DNA of 64,000 nt from Litomosoides sigmodontis (GCA_963070105.1 OY718804.1:1351720-1415719), one strand, 5' to 3'. Numbered from the stretch's first letter, positions 1 through 20,312 are shown. The notes: a model not told the origin generated them from the letters alone. Numbers and translations: made by a program.

Positions 1-1068
1 GATTGCTCTTAGTGCTTCTCGTTTTTGAGGAAAGAATTTTTTTACCTCCAATGTAAAGCTAAACTGATTGATTGCATTAATTGAGAAGTGGTCACTTTGT
101 GATAAAACTTCAAATGGTAATTGTAATAATCGAATTACTTGACTAATTTATGCTTTAAAATCAAATTAAAGTTTTGTTGAGATTTTGAATCGACTTTTTG
201 TTCTCAACCTCAGATTTGTCTTTGATAGTGCACTGTACAACACATTGCAAATGTATTATGCAATAAATAAATAAAATAATTTAATAAATAAACAAATAAT
301 TAAATTATAACGATATAAACACAACGCTAACTAATAAATTCCATTACATATATGTATGATTACAACCCTATCCCATAGGATTATTATTGAAGTACTTCGA
401 GTACTTCAATTTTTTGAATGCAAATTTCACCGCAATATATGTGTTCGAAAAGGCTTTTAATTATTGATAAAATAGTTATTAGCACAAATGAAATCAGTCA
501 ATGCACAAGAAGTACAAAGAAGAATACGATAAAAGTAAACGAGCAAAAAATACTGTATGTGTTGAATTAGACGGTAATTACTTATTCCCTTTTATGATCC
601 AACAAAAATAACGCTGTTAGCCAAAAATTGAAAAACTTGATAGAGTTAAAAAAAGTTGAAATAAATTAATATGACCAAGTGAAACGTTGCAGTAGTACAT
701 TTTCTCACAGATATGATGTGAGAACAAAAATATCTCATTTTTCTTTTTTCTCACATCTCAAATCCAATGCACGAGGTTTTCACTTTGACCTTTCGCCACT
801 TCGTCTGAAAAGTCTCATCGTTTTGCAAACAAATATTTGGCAAAAGAAAATTCGCAAATGACCGATGACCTCAATGAAAGTATGTGAGAAAGTAGCAAAA
901 GAGGAAGAAAGGCAAACAACAATCTTTAATCTTTGAAATGAACCTTTTGTAAAGTAATAATTCCGATCGAACCGTCGCACATTCTCAAAGGTAAAAAGTG
1001 AATGAAGGCAAAAAACAAAGAAACCAAAAAACAAAAATGTAGCGATTAAAATGTGTCTGTATGTGTAT

Positions 1069-1073
<5 letters not shown>

Positions 1074-1145
<72 letters not shown>
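1074..1145. repeat. (TG)n microsatellite
   Basis: An almost perfect TG dinucleotide run, preceded by imperfect TGTATG units from about 1050. The Thr-His open frame on the minus strand is a by-product. Confidence 0.95.
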
Positions 1146-1149
<4 letters not shown>

Positions 1150-2021
1150 GATTACAATATGAAAAGTGTTGAGAGAAAGCATTTTTTTCTTCGGTGCTAA
1201 AGAAAAATTAATGCTTGAGGAAAGGGAAAGAAAAAAAAATCAAAAAACCATAAAAATATGTAGCATGCACGAAATAAAAAAAAATATATTTTGCCAAATT
1301 TAAAATAGTAATTCTAACAGTACGGAGTTAAATTTTTATTTAAAACAAATTTAAAATGCACTTACTGGGAATTAACAACTAGCAGTGCTAAAATACAAGA
1401 TTGATTTCGAAAATAGCAAGGAAAATTGCTATTATCAATTAGGTGATAGCACAATGTTCCCAACTAGTAGAAACATTAATGCTCAAAAATAAACTTTCAA
1501 AGTTGTCGTAAGACGAAAATTGATTAGGAAACGGTAGTTAGACTTGAAATGCAATGATAGCTAAATATTTGATATTTTTAATTGTCATCCGATTTCTGAT
1601 CGCTTATTTCAGTAGTGATGAACTGCAAGTGTATATGTTGAAAGAAGCTATTACAGTTGCAAAACATGTCGGTCATTTACTTTATATCAATTACTCATTT
1701 CATTTCCCTGTCCATTTAGACTGTAAGGGGTTTATGCCTCAGGCACTACTTCTACCAGTTTCTTTATACAATTATTTTTTCAAAATTAGAACTCAATTTT
1801 TAATAACTAAATACTCAAATACTCACTCTAAATGTTCGTACATCCACGCGTATGTATGTGTGTGTGTTTCCGTCACGTACGGGTATGTGTGTGTGTGTGT
1901 TTGCTTTTCTTTCTTTGTGTACATTCTTTATTATCATTTTTTGTAAATTATTTTTGAAAAGTTAAAAATTTATTTTATTATCGAAATGTTTTGATTTGCA
2001 CTAAAACACACATCTTCGCGC

Positions 2022-2202
<181 letters not shown>

Positions 2203-3499
2203 CAGGAGTTGTTGAAAGTAGAATATGTGGATGAGAGCGAATAATAGGTTTGAGAGATGAACGAATGAATATGGTTCAGGGTTTCCATCCTATTTCAATT
2301 CAACATTACTCTACAGAGACCTTGACTACTGTATCTTTTTTACTCTCGAAATTCGTCCTTGTAAAATGTGCATTCATTGTCAAAATGCTCCAACGCCTTA
2401 CTTTGCATTTCACTTTTTACTTTAATCAAAATCAAAAAAAAGAAAGAAAATTACCTTCTCTTTTTTCTTTCTTCTCATTGCAAATTCTCGACAGTAAAGA
2501 ACAATTCATCAAAATAGAAATTTCGAATGCATTGTCAAAAGAATTTAAGTTAAAAAGTAAAACGGGTTAATAGTACAAAAATGCTTATTTTATACTGAAA
2601 AAAGGAAACTAGGAAATTTCAACTGGAAATCAATAAATAATATTAGCAGTAACGATTGTATTTTATTGTATTTTATCAATATTTATTGCTTTCACAGGTA
2701 GTTGATGGACAAATAGATGCTATGCATAGCAATGAATGATAGGACGAAATTGAGAGCAAATTAATATCTCATTAAAATACTGAAATAAATGAAATGAAAA
2801 ATGGGCAGAAGTAAGCATGTATGAGTAGTTGCAATATTTGAAAGCAATGATTAACTTGAAAAAATAATTTTGCAGCAAAATATATGCATAGAAATTTCGG
2901 AAATGCTATCTTTTATCATTCTTCAAGTGAAGTAAAAATGCTTTCAAGCAAACATGTTATTTCTATTTTCTGTTTAATTTTTTAATTTTGCGAATTTTTC
3001 CCTCTCCCATCTATGGAAATGCACTGAGAATTTCTAATGAGTGCGATATTTACAATTCAATTTTTGCTTTTTTTTTTAAGAAATAAAAAACTGCTAAGAA
3101 AAAGAAATTCGCATCGAATTATTGCGAATTACGCATGTGTCACTTTTATTGGTCAATTGGCGGTTAACTTTTTGTTATTAAAAAATAAAAAATAAAAATG
3201 ATAATAAAAGTGATAATTATTACCAAAACTTCACATCCGTACAACAGTGACAGGTGAATGAGATGCGAACGCGCATATTGCGAACATAAATGTAAAATTA
3301 CACCTTTTACGTGTATTAGTTTTGGTACACGTCATGCTAATAAGTAATTATGTACACGTGCATTAGTACACGCTAATAGAGAATGTGCACACACATCGGT
3401 CGGTATATATATTTGAAATTTATATTTGAAAGTTTTCAAAAATAACCAACGATGCACACACTTAAAGATACAACTAAAGCATAACCAAAATGCATCAAT

Positions 3500-3830
3500 G
3501 CATATGCGAACGTGCATATGTAAATTTAGACACGTACACGCTTACATATCTTAATTATTCTGTACGCAAATGACATGAATATGCATACATACTACGCGTG
3601 ACATATATTTATAAGCACATTTGCATATACGCTGCACGTATATATGTGTAAACTTAGCCATATGCACGTATGCATACATGCTGCACGTACAATTACGTAC
3701 ATGGAATTAGACGCATAGATATACACGTATGCATACGTGAACTTGGCGATATGCATGCATTAGTTATAATATGCACGTGCACGTAGACACATACAGAGAT
3801 ACACGTGGTAGACGATAGAGAGTGCCAGTG
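3500..3830. other. ACGT- and ATGCAT-rich segment
   Basis: This stretch is packed with ACGTA, CACGT, GCATAC and ATGCAT words. Palindromic examples are CACGTG-like and TATGCATGCA-like words near 3750-3800. No coding frame is visible. The words resemble E-box and hypoxia or Ah-receptor half sites, but an old degenerate repeat is equally possible. Confidence 0.4.
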
Positions 3831-4712
3831 CCATTAGCTGTTAATTGACCAGGTCATTGTTTTCAAAAAAAAAAAAAAAGTTTGGTGATGTGAGGGAAGC
3901 GGATGATAATTACCTGTATATTTGCTAATCCGTTAAGTAAACAGCAAAGTGTGGAATGGAATGATTGGGTGCAATTATTTTCTCTTCTCTTGCCGTTTCA
4001 AAATGAATGTGCATGGATGAGGACGATGGATATAATCGTTATTGATGATGCCGAATGATTGAAAGGGATTTCGAATTGCAAAAGAGAGTGGAGGAGGAGA
4101 GAAGAAAGAAAGCAACGGCTTAATTACAATCAGAAACGAATGATGATGCAAGTAACTGAGCGAGAGAGAGAGAGAGAGATGGAAGAAGTGAAAACAAAAA
4201 AGAAAGACAGAGAGAGAGAGAAAGAATTTTAAAAAAAAAAAGAAAGAGGAAAAAACGAGTTAGTTTGACATTATTAATTCACTCTTTCTCTTTCTCTCTT
4301 TTTTTTTCCGCTATGACAAGTGTAATGGAAGAGAGAATTTTTTTTTTTTTTTTTTTTGAGATTCATTACCATTGCGCTTGCCATCAGAGAGGTTTTTATA
4401 GGGTCAACGGTTCATCAAAAAGGAATAACAAACAATACGAGTGCGTGCGTGCTACTACCACTTACGCTACTAATTTCGATCGCAATTATATTTGGCTGTG
4501 ACTTGCATTTGAGTAAGAGGAAGGGACGAGTGCTTTTTCCTCTCATCCTGAAATGGTAATTTCGAATAAACGTGAAATCACTTCAGCAGCAATTTCAATG
4601 AGCTAAGCTAATAAGGTAAAGTTAATCAATGGAGATAACAAATATGACAAATTCCTTGGTCCACAACAAGCAAACAAACAGTAAACAGGTATGCAATGAA
4701 ATTAATTTTAGG

Positions 4713-5260
4713 TAAAATACGCTATACGGAAATATGCTTGCATTTGAAATGTATTAAGTATTAATCGTATTAATATATTAAGTATTAAGTATTAATTTCA
4801 TTAATTGTGTTATTATTATATTGTTATCAATGTATATTATATTGTTATCGATGTAAAATACGCTATACGGAAATATGCTTGCATTTGAAATGTATTAAGT
4901 ATTAATCGTATTAATATATTAAGTATTAAGTATTAATTGCATTCATTATTATATTGTTATCAATGTATATTATATTGTTATCGATGTAAAATACGCTATA
5001 CGGAAATATGCTTGCATTTGAAATGTATTAAGTATTAATCGTATTAATATATTAAGTATTAAGTATTAATTGCATTAATTGTGTTCTTATTATTATATTG
5101 TTATCAATGTATATTATATTGTTATCGATGTAAAATACGCTATACGGAAATATGCTTGCATTTGAAATGTATTAAGTATTAATCGTATTAATATATTAAG
5201 TATTAAGTATTAATTGCATTAATTGTGTTCTTATTATTATATTGTTATCAATGTATGCAA
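4713..5260. repeat. Minisatellite, four copies of about 133-144 bp
   Basis: The word TAAAATACGCTATACGG starts at 4713, 4854, 4987 and 5131, giving periods of 141, 133 and 144 bp. Each copy continues with runs of TATTAAG and ends with a TTGTTATC-rich part. The copies are almost identical and differ by short deletions in the GTGTTCTTATTA part. The last copy is cut off near 5260. Confidence 0.95.
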
Positions 5261-6180
5261 TTATTAATTCGTACAGCAATGCAATATTTCAATCTAATCA
5301 ACGATTGATTTTTAAAGTAATAGTAATAATTGCTTAATTGGTAATGCGAAGTTAGGTGATTTTTGATCGTTAGAGTTGCGCTGTGAATAAGTTGATTGAT
5401 ATTGCCCTAAAATACTCTACCACTCTATTTGTATAGGTGAAAATTTTGCTTATTTTTACTTTTTGTATCATTTAAATTGTCACCAGTAAATAATCTGCTA
5501 GTTTAATCGATATTTTTTATTTTAATTATTATTTTAAAAATTTTCACAATTGTTCAACTAATGAACATTTCAACTGATGGATTAGCATTGCTAAAGCATT
5601 ACCACAATCATATTATTATCAACGCTAGCATTACATTAGATCGTTTGCTTTATCATTATTAACTACCATTATCATTAATTATTATAATTGTGACTAAATT
5701 CCATTACTGCTATTGTTGCTACAGTTGTGGTAATTTCTTTTTGCTATAAAACAGTGTTAAATATTTGAAAATTTTTTGAAAAAAATACTTTCAACAGTGT
5801 ACACTAAAAAACAAAAAACAAAAAGATAAACAGAAATTTGAACTTACCTTCGATTATTAATTACTTGTTAATTATATGCATGTGCGCTTTTTAGAGAATA
5901 GTGGGAAAAGAAAGTGGATCGGGAGATGATGAGTGCTTCTATTCCCTTTCATTATCATCCAGTCGTAACACTGTCATGAATTAATTGTCAAAATCAATAT
6001 TTGCATATTGCGATTTGTTAATTAAAATTAACGTGAAAAATTACGCTACGTGTGTGGATGATGAGGTAGCAGCTGTGTTGCAATGGCTATGGCACTGCTA
6101 GCAACACTTACTTACTTTTCTCACACTGTTGATTGCAGCAAACATTAAATGTTGCTAATTGCAAGTGTTAACTGAATAGT

Positions 6181-6262
6181 GATAGTGATAACGATTAGTG
6201 ATGATAATGATAACGATTAGTGATGATAATGATAACGATTAGTGATGATAATGATAAGGATT
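6181..6262. repeat. 22-bp tandem repeat
   Basis: Three to four copies of a GATAACGATTAGTGATGATAAT unit lie in a row, the last with AAGG in place of AACG. The flanks to about 6520 are rich in similar GATGATAAT words, so the array probably grew from a locally biased sequence. Confidence 0.85.
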
Positions 6263-9200
6263 AGTGAAATATTGCTAATTGTAGCGATAGCTGAACAGTG
6301 CCGGTGATAACGACGATTCCTACCTGAATACCGCTAATGGTAACGGTAGCTACCATCACACTGATAAGAAGTAAGGAGTTACTGAATACGGTTAGTGATA
6401 GTGACCACTGAATGCTACTGATAACAAGCCAATAACTGAGCAGGTCCGATGATGATGATGATAAGAGGTAGGATAATTGAATGTTGCTGATAATAATGGC
6501 AACATTCAATGATGCTATCAGTGATAGCAATAATTGCTAGTAGCTTTCTTTCATCGTTCATTAATTAATATGAAGTGCCACTACAATGTAACAATTAGTG
6601 TTGGAAAAAACAATCACAAGAAAAAATTAAATTTTTATAAATGTGCTCAAAGCAATAATTCCGGTATGCATTGAAGGAGTGTGTTCGATAGATATTTCAG
6701 AATTATTTCATCCCATAATGACGGTTCCTTTCCTTCCCCTCCCCCCTACTGTGACGAATACGTACGTGTATGTTGAGCATAAACAGTGTGCGTTACGCAC
6801 ACGTCGTTTACGTACACGTCTACCTTAATTATGCATGCAAAAGTGTGAAGAGCAATGAAGCGAGCATTTCGCATATTTCATCAACGAGAAACTGGCAAAA
6901 TACAGAAAGGCAAAAGATTGTTGTTAATTCAGGTGGGTTTAAGATGAGGGAAGTATTTGCGCAAATATTCAGTAATAATTTTTTAAATAAGTTATTTGAA
7001 TAAAATGTTTAAAATGAAAAAAAAAACATATTGACGTGTCGTGTCGTACACGCTGTTCACGTAAAATTATTTCTAGATGCTAATCCTAAAATAAGCTAAA
7101 ATTATTTTTTTTGCACAAATGCAATTTCCTAAGAGAGAAAATGAAATGGAATTGAATATCTTAAGATAGAAAATGTAAATGTTGAATTAAATGGAAGTTG
7201 AAAGAAAGCATGCATAATTTCACATTAATTTTAAGAGTGAAAGTAACGCTGACTAACATTGGTTGCAATTTTGATGCATTCATTATTGTGTTAATTTTAT
7301 CATATGAGCAACCAAAATAATAGTTTAAAACGATTTTTCTTTTTTTTTTTAAAAAAATGGCTTTGTCCATTTGTTTTTTTCAACTAAGTTAATAATGCCA
7401 ATCAATTTCAAAATTTTTCAGGTAATTTTTAATTGATTTTTAATTTAATAGTAATTAATTATATTTCAAAAAAAGCTGCATAAAAATTTTTTTTGCGCAT
7501 TCATTCATCTTATGCGCATGTGTATGTTTGTCTGTAACTTAATTTTCCGTGCATGAAATTCATGAGAGACATGCAAATACTCAAGTCTTTGATGATTGAA
7601 ATTTTCTAAAATAAAATCACCAATGATTAATTATGTCGGAAAATTGAAAAACTCAAAATTCTTTTTCAATATCGCTTTTTCAAAGAAGAAAAAAAACTAT
7701 CGGAAGAAAGAAAAAGTGGGGGAAAAACTTTTTTTCATTGTAATAAAACTGATTATCTGGGGAAAAATGCAAAACCGTAAAACCGGAAAAAATGTAGAAA
7801 ATGACAAGGAAAATATTTTCGCAACATGTTAATTTCGAATTGCATCATCAAAGCGTTTCGACGTTTGCACTGTGGTAAAACTAAAATTAATTTGAATAGT
7901 AATTCATCAATTTTAAATTCGTTTTTTTTCATTTTGCTTTTTTTTTCTCCAAATTTTAGTCCTAATAGCACTGAAATATTTTGATTTAAAATTCTAAAAA
8001 ATGAAGTAAAAGTGGGAGCACTTCTTTTCCATCATTGCGGTTAGCACATGACAGATGTGATCACGAAAAAATATCTCATTGATGAAATGCTATCAAGAAA
8101 TACCGTTCGTTGACCATATGTTATCCGTCTATGCCACTGACCGTTGTTCTAATGAATTTGGAAGAAAACGATAAACGGCAAAATTCAAATTTTTAGAAAC
8201 GAAAAAAAAAAAGAGGAATGTAAGTGATTTCAGTGTTCCTTTTTGTTTTCACGTGAAATTTATTCACCTTCGTCTTCCTTTCTTCCTTCAATTTTTTCCT
8301 CCTTTTTTTTTTTTTTTTTTGTTTTGATTGTATGCTTTATTTTGTTGACTGAGTATTTTTTGAAATTTAGTTCTGCATTAAATGTGCGAAGTGAGTAAAA
8401 TGAACTGCTAAACAATGACGAATAATGTCGACTGAAAGGAGGTCATAATCTTTTTTTTTTTTTTATTACCTAAAACCTATTTTATGAGTTATTTTTATGT
8501 GAGTACCATACATCCTACCTTCAACCAACTACGACATCGTTACATCGACCTATCAGCGATGAGCTAAATAGGAAATGAATGAAATTGAGTGCGGATTGAA
8601 AATGAAGAGAGGAAGGAGAACAATGGACTGAATCAGTCCGCTTTTTTATATGTTTCGAAAAATACTTTCAAATAACCTTCAAATGAACTGATGTAGAAAT
8701 CGATCATAAAAGTTTGATCATTCAGGTCACACTAGTTGATAATGTTCTGTGCACGTTTACACAAAATAAATTTTTTTACAAAAAAAAAAAAAATTAACTA
8801 AATTCATACATGTATAATGTTTGAATGTAGGAAAAAAAAATGGCATTAATTATTAATAAATAACAAAATGCAATAAATTGCTTGCAATAATGGAAATTTT
8901 TTTAATTAAAAAGTAAAATTTTTAAATTAGAAAAATTACATGGTTAGAGTGGCCGGCAAAAATTGCAATCAAGCAAGTTAACTTATTCATCATTTTAATT
9001 TTTCATTAAACTACGCCTAAAATTTCCAATTATGTTTCACAGAAAAGATGTTTCCTTTAAAAAATTAACAAATTAAAAGTTGCGAAACATTTCTTCCAGG
9101 TAGGCGTGCATTCTCATTATGCAAATATAATGCACAGAAGGAAAAAATGCTTAATTCAACTACCGTAATCAGCAAGCAAACTTTTCGCAGGAAAAACGGT

Positions 9201-12200
9201 ATTGCATGAATTGAGCTATCTTTTCAACATTAGTTAATTGTCTAATTAAACAAATGAATGGAGTGTTAATGGCTCTTTGATCTCATCAACAACATGATCA
9301 AATTATCCAATCAGATTAGTGTTTATGTTAAACAATGGGAAGCAATCTTAATTATGGCAGTTTTGAAAGGAAATTATTTGTTTTGTATAATTTCAAATTT
9401 CCAAATATGCCACTCTTTTTCACCTTTTAACCTTTTATGGGGCAATTATTTACTGTTTTTTATTTATTTTCAACTATTTCATCGTTCTGTTTCACTTGAA
9501 ATTCCACTGAAATTGACCTAATTTCTTTCGAGACGTTCAATTAGTTGGCATAAAATGTAAATTTTGTTATTATATTTATTGTAATTGGCCATGAAATTTT
9601 TTGTGATTAAATGAAATTTGGTAAAAAAAATTTAGCTCGAAAGGATTAGATTAAATTTAATTTTATTACCACGCAAATTAATTTTCGTGTACAGAAATTT
9701 CAACTGTCTTTTCTAAACGTTCGTTTAGAAATCATTTTTCACATTGGTGAAAACAATGGAAAAAGTTATTATATTTATTGCTTTATATTTTGCAATATTA
9801 ATAAACATTGCGTACAGAGATATATCGGCTAGTTAAAGTAACGCTTAACTAAGCTGAGGAGATCAACAGGAAGCTTAAGCTTCCGGTATACCTTTTAATG
9901 AACGGATATCTTTTCAGCTTTTCCGGTTTTCCCTTTTATTGCCGCCTTTTTTCGCTAATTAATCAGAAATGTAAAATGATATTTGAATGAGATGCATATG
10001 AAACGTTAATAATTATTTTTCCCTTTATTGCTCTCTTCCTTATCCTCTCTCTCTCTCTCTCTCCCTCCCCCTCCTTTTTCCCTTCCTCTTCATCCTTAGT
10101 TACCACATCTGAGCTAAAATTATAAATAATATTGTTTGCACCTTACTTTTTAACTGGCAGAATTTCGCTTCAATTAAAGGTGATCAATGAGCTTTCTCTT
10201 CTTGAAAAGAGTAAGAAAAGGAAAATTTTTTTTTTTAAAAAAAATGGAAAGCAAACAAGCTGAAATTTCTTACTAAATATTGATCAAAAAAAAGAATAGA
10301 AGAAGTAAATTTAATAAACATCAAAATTTAAACAAAATGTTTGAAAATAGAGTTTTGTCGAATGTTTGAATGATTGTCAGAAAATTTTGAAGAAAAGATG
10401 AATGTTAGAATATCAAATGAAATTATCAGTCGATAGTAGCATCGTAAGCAAAGCTCTTTTCACTTTTTTTTTTCAAGTAAGCGTGAAAATGCGTATGACT
10501 CAGTTACGGAAGCATTAATGCATCCAACATTTTACGTAAACACTTTAAAATCATACACGTAGAAATTTTTTTTTTGTTGTTGGAAACGTACGAATCCTTT
10601 TTATATCATACAAACAAATGTAAATAGCACAAAAGACGTACGATTGATTGTGCTGCGCAAATATGCGCAAATATTTTACGTGAACACGTGTTAACTCTAT
10701 CACATAAACGTGTATGGTAGGCACGATATATTTATGTATTCAACTGACAACAAACAATAGAAATATCAAATACAAGTTGGTGAAGCATAAAAGCTCTATA
10801 TCTGTTTAATTTCCAATTTTGCAATTAAACTAAACATTTGCAATTTTGCAATAAACGTGCAGTTTTTTTCTTCCTTTCTTTTAATTTCAAAATTTAATAA
10901 TTTAGTTAAACTCTTCCTTATGCATGAGAAAAGAAAATCAACATGAAAGGTGATGCGAAATGACAACAAAAGAAAGGAGACAGAGAGAGGTTGATAGAGA
11001 GAGAGAGAGAGCGAGAGTGAAAGAACAAAGAAATGATAAAAAATAAAATTTGAGAAAATAATTTTCGCTTTCCTATTGACTATACGATCAACGTACCGAA
11101 ATTTATGGATTTATTAGTGGTGGAAGATTGTAGAAATGATGACTTCTAACCTATCCGATTTACTCCTTCCGTATTTTTTCTTTTTTACCATTTTTCGCCT
11201 CTTTTATTGTCCCATCTCTCAGGCGGTATGTTTGAAAGAGAGGAGACATCTTGCGCACCTGCGGTTATGTATCATTGCTTGATGGCTATTTCAGGTGTCC
11301 AAATCGCCTCGTCCTAGAATGATAATAAATAGACATGAATAATGTACATTTTTCAACTCATCTAGTAGAAAAAAAAAATTTTAGGGGAATGATTAAATGC
11401 TTATCATTATTTTCGCATATAATTCAAATTTTTTTCTCTTCTGGAATATTCAATTCAATTTCAAAAATTCTATCAACATTACGTCCTCTTACAAGTAATT
11501 TTTTAATTTAATTTTAGCAAAAATGGCTTGTATTAATTGGAATTAAACAATTTCATGAAAATACTAGCAATGCTAACAATGATACTTTGTAAAAGAAATG
11601 GTAATCAAATGAGAATTTGAACCAAATTAATTTATGTGCTAAAAATGAAACAAAAATTTGTTTTTAGTATTACATCATAGAAGCAAAAATGTAATTTAAA
11701 TTTGCTTATTAAAATAAGAAAAAAAAAGAAAAGCGTACGAATGTTTGTCTAACAAAAATTTTTTTATTATAAAACATTATTTTCTCTCTTCTGTTTTTCA
11801 CTTTTCGCATAATTTATTTTTAAATTCAAATTCAAATGTAACTTTGTGTGTGGAATTTTTGCACTAACCGCGTTGTTTGTTTAGTGGAGGTGATTTTTAA
11901 CCACTTGTTGCCTAAAATGGGAAAACATGTGAACGCTGCAATTTACCCTTTCCCACAGGGAGTTTGATAGATTTAAATTTTGCAAATTTATGGAATGTGA
12001 TTTTTATAAAAGAAAACAAAGATGGAAACGAAAATGATCAGGGTTTATTTCAAATTCCAGGAAATTTGTTCATTTGCACTAATTTAAAGTCAAAATTAAA
12101 CTAAGGTTGCTATTATTAGGAAAAATATATGTGTTTTTTTTCCAGAGGAAATTGAAAGAAATTGTTAATTCAAATATAATTTCAAGTTTCAAACATTAAA

Positions 12201-14790
12201 ATTCAATAAAAAAATTATTATAAAATTCACTTCGTACTTTGTTTCTACAACACTTTTCTCCTTTCTCCTCGCAGCGTGTATACAGAAAACACTGAAATAT
12301 TGTAGTTGTATGAAATTTGCAATTAAACCACTTGTAAAACAAAAAAAAAAGTTAAATTTAAGTAATTAGCTGCAATCAACATACCTTCAATATGCGCACT
12401 AATAAATTAATTTTAAGCTTTCGCTAATTTCAATTAATATACTTTCTGTTTGCTTGTTGAACATCGTTTACCATTGTGACAACATTTACGTGTTGAAATT
12501 TTCACTAATTCAAATGTAAATATTTTTTTTTAATTGAAAAAAAAATTGATTTGTGTTAACGTCAATGAAATGAAGCGAAAGTTGTAATTAGTTGCGCGCA
12601 TTAAACAAGAAATTCACTCACCGAAAAAAAACCTTTCATTAAAATTTTTGAAGAGTGGTACTGTAGGAAAAAACGAACTTGTAATTACATGTTGTGGAGA
12701 GGAACAGAGAAATAAATAAATAAATAAAAGTGAGGAAAAAAAGAGGGGCATTGAAGTAGGTAAGCGTAGCTTCTTTTTATTGCACATTTCATGGAAGTTA
12801 AATTTATCGAAAATTTCACCTTTCACACATTTGACTTCGCAAACTAATTTATTTGACCAAAGTCAACAAGGGTGATAATTATTTAACTGTTAAATTTTCA
12901 TTATTGAAGGAAAAATGCACGATATGTATGATTGTTGTAGTATTTCAAAAAGATTAGCATATTGAAATTAAGGGCTGAGTGGGAATTCAATTTGCATTGA
13001 AAGTGCTGTTCAATAAAGTGAAATATTAAAGATTCATGTAAAGTGAAGAAATGAATTAAATTTTTTTCTTTGTTTAATTTGGTTAATGGTTGAATTGAAT
13101 GAAGCAATTTTTTTTTTTGCAATTGGCTATTTTTCATTATTTTTCGTCTCTTTACTTTTCCTTTTAAACTTACATCTTTATTTTTAAATTTAAATAGCTA
13201 ATTGATTACAGATGGTATTTCTAATCATCAACTCAATTAAGGTCCGTTTTCATTGGTCCATTTTCATTAGGCGTGAGAAGAAAGCTTGAAAATTGTAGTA
13301 ATTGCAGTAATTATAGCTTTCGAATGCTCTGTTTTTTTAAACTGATCATTCGAAATGATCGTAATTTACTGAAAACATTTGCACACAGGTTATTAGCTTT
13401 TAAATACATTTAAATTTCAAGCACTATTGCATATTCTACTCGAAATGCCAATTTATTCTAAAAGCTTTGCCACGGTATTTGAAAACTTACAACGTTTGTG
13501 TTTAAATTGAAATACTAAAAATTAAAAGGTACTAAAATGAACCGCAATACTAAAATAGAGTTTTTCCTTAATTTGAATTCCTACGCACACGAAGTTAAAA
13601 TCTCATTTATCATGTACCATTTAAATTAAAATCGATAAATCCAAAAAAAAATTCTAATTTCCGGAAATTTCGGTTTTTTTTTTCAATCATTTTTTTCCTC
13701 TATCTGTTTGCATTTTCATGAATTCCGGAAATCGTAAATTTTCAAAAATAAAAATCATTGTGGGAACGAATGAAATTATCCTTTGTCCCACTTCGGCGAA
13801 TGCATTTTCGTCAAATGCGCACCCTAAAACTTTGCACCAAAATTACTCAATAAAATTTAATGAAATTCACTGCCATAGAGGTATTTTGGATTTTCAAAGA
13901 AAAAAAAAAGTGTGAAATGAAATTGCAATTTTTGTCCAAGTGGAAAAGAAGGATGAAGTTAATGAACTTAAAAAGGGAATGAATATTAATGAACTTATTC
14001 ATCGAATTATACAATCGGTGAATAACTCCCTTCCTTCCATTCACTGCTTTTTTTCCCAGTGGTAAAAAAACCAAAAGCAAAAAAAAAAGTTTTATTTGTT
14101 AGCATTGTAAAAATGAAACTTGAAATGTTACAAACATTGGAACAGTTTTTTTTGTTGTTGTTGCAAATGATCAAAGGAAATGTTTCTAAAATGTTTCTAT
14201 TACGAAATGTTTCTAAAATTCTTTTTTGAATAGAGCCATATCTGCCTTTCAAAATGATAATTGAAAGCTTCAAAATATCGTTCTTCTATTTAACTCGTTG
14301 AATTTAAATTTGCTAACTGAATCCAATTTCATTTTTTAAAAATTTTTTTTTGAATATTTCTTTTAGCTGTTCTTTTTAAATAGAATGTTAAAATTGATTG
14401 AAATTCTCGTTTTTTTTTTTGCTAGTAATCACTGCTAAATGTTTATGCAATTGCGATTAATCTTAGTTAAAACATAATTTTAGGATTCATAGCATTCAAG
14501 GCATTAATGCTAATGCTAACGAACATTTTACTGCTTACGTTATTTCTGAAATTAACAGAAATAATCTGAAAGGCATTTTCCTTGGCCTCTTCAAACAAAC
14601 AAGAGTTGGCTCATTTTGCAGCATTCTAACTTTCACTTGCATTTAAATTGATAGTTAGAATTACGTGAAAACATTTACGTAGTCCAAAAATTTACATTTT
14701 TCATGACAGACAAGAATGAATAAACAGTTCAAATTAGTTTGGAACAAAGTTACGACGTAAACGTGTACTGATTAGCCGACAATAACTGAT

Positions 14791-14943
14791 ATGAAGTCAC
14801 ACGCACAAACGTACATCCTATCACGTCATCTAATCATCGTTAGCAGTAGTAAGGCAGGAAATATCGGCACGTTGCTAGCAGCATTTGATGGTATTACGTC
14901 GGTGGAAAATGCACGTAAGGCTGAAATAATTCATACTTCATAA
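14791..14943 (+). CDS. Possible small ORF of 50 aa, unrecognised
   Basis: An ATG-started frame of 51 codons runs to a TAA with balanced, non-repetitive composition (start MKSHAQTYILS, later GNIGTLLAAFDG). I recognise no family and see no splice or promoter signal that supports it. Frames of this length occur by chance in DNA of this composition, so it is only a candidate. Confidence 0.12.
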   Translation: MKSHAQTYILSRHLIIVSSSKAGNIGTLLAAFDGITSVENARKAEIIHTS

Positions 14944-15291
14944 ATTTTATTTGTTTAAAACATAATTTTCACAAATATTAAATTTACGTTTAGCGTTAGA
15001 ATTAACTTGTCCAAATTTAAAGTGTATTAACGAACATAATATTACTATGTTAGTGTAACGTAAGTATGATAATTATAAACATGAATACCTCTATCATATT
15101 TAGTAATTAATTGTTTAATTCACACCTCTAACTTTCACGCAGCGTCTTTATGTTGTCGAAAAAAAATTGTCGAATTTATTAATGAAATATATAAATTTGT
15201 AAATTTAAAAGTAAAAATAAAAAACAGTCATTACAGTACGAAAGCACATGGTATTTCTCAAAATCTTTCGTATGTCATTTTATTAAATAAA

Positions 15292-20312
<5,021 letters not shown>

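Noticed and set aside
11283..11317. Exon-like minus-strand segment DEAIWTPEIAIKQ after a TTCTAG acceptor
   Set aside because: It is short and ends in a stop after 13 codons. No partner exon could be shown, although its phase would fit the EGF-CUB gene.
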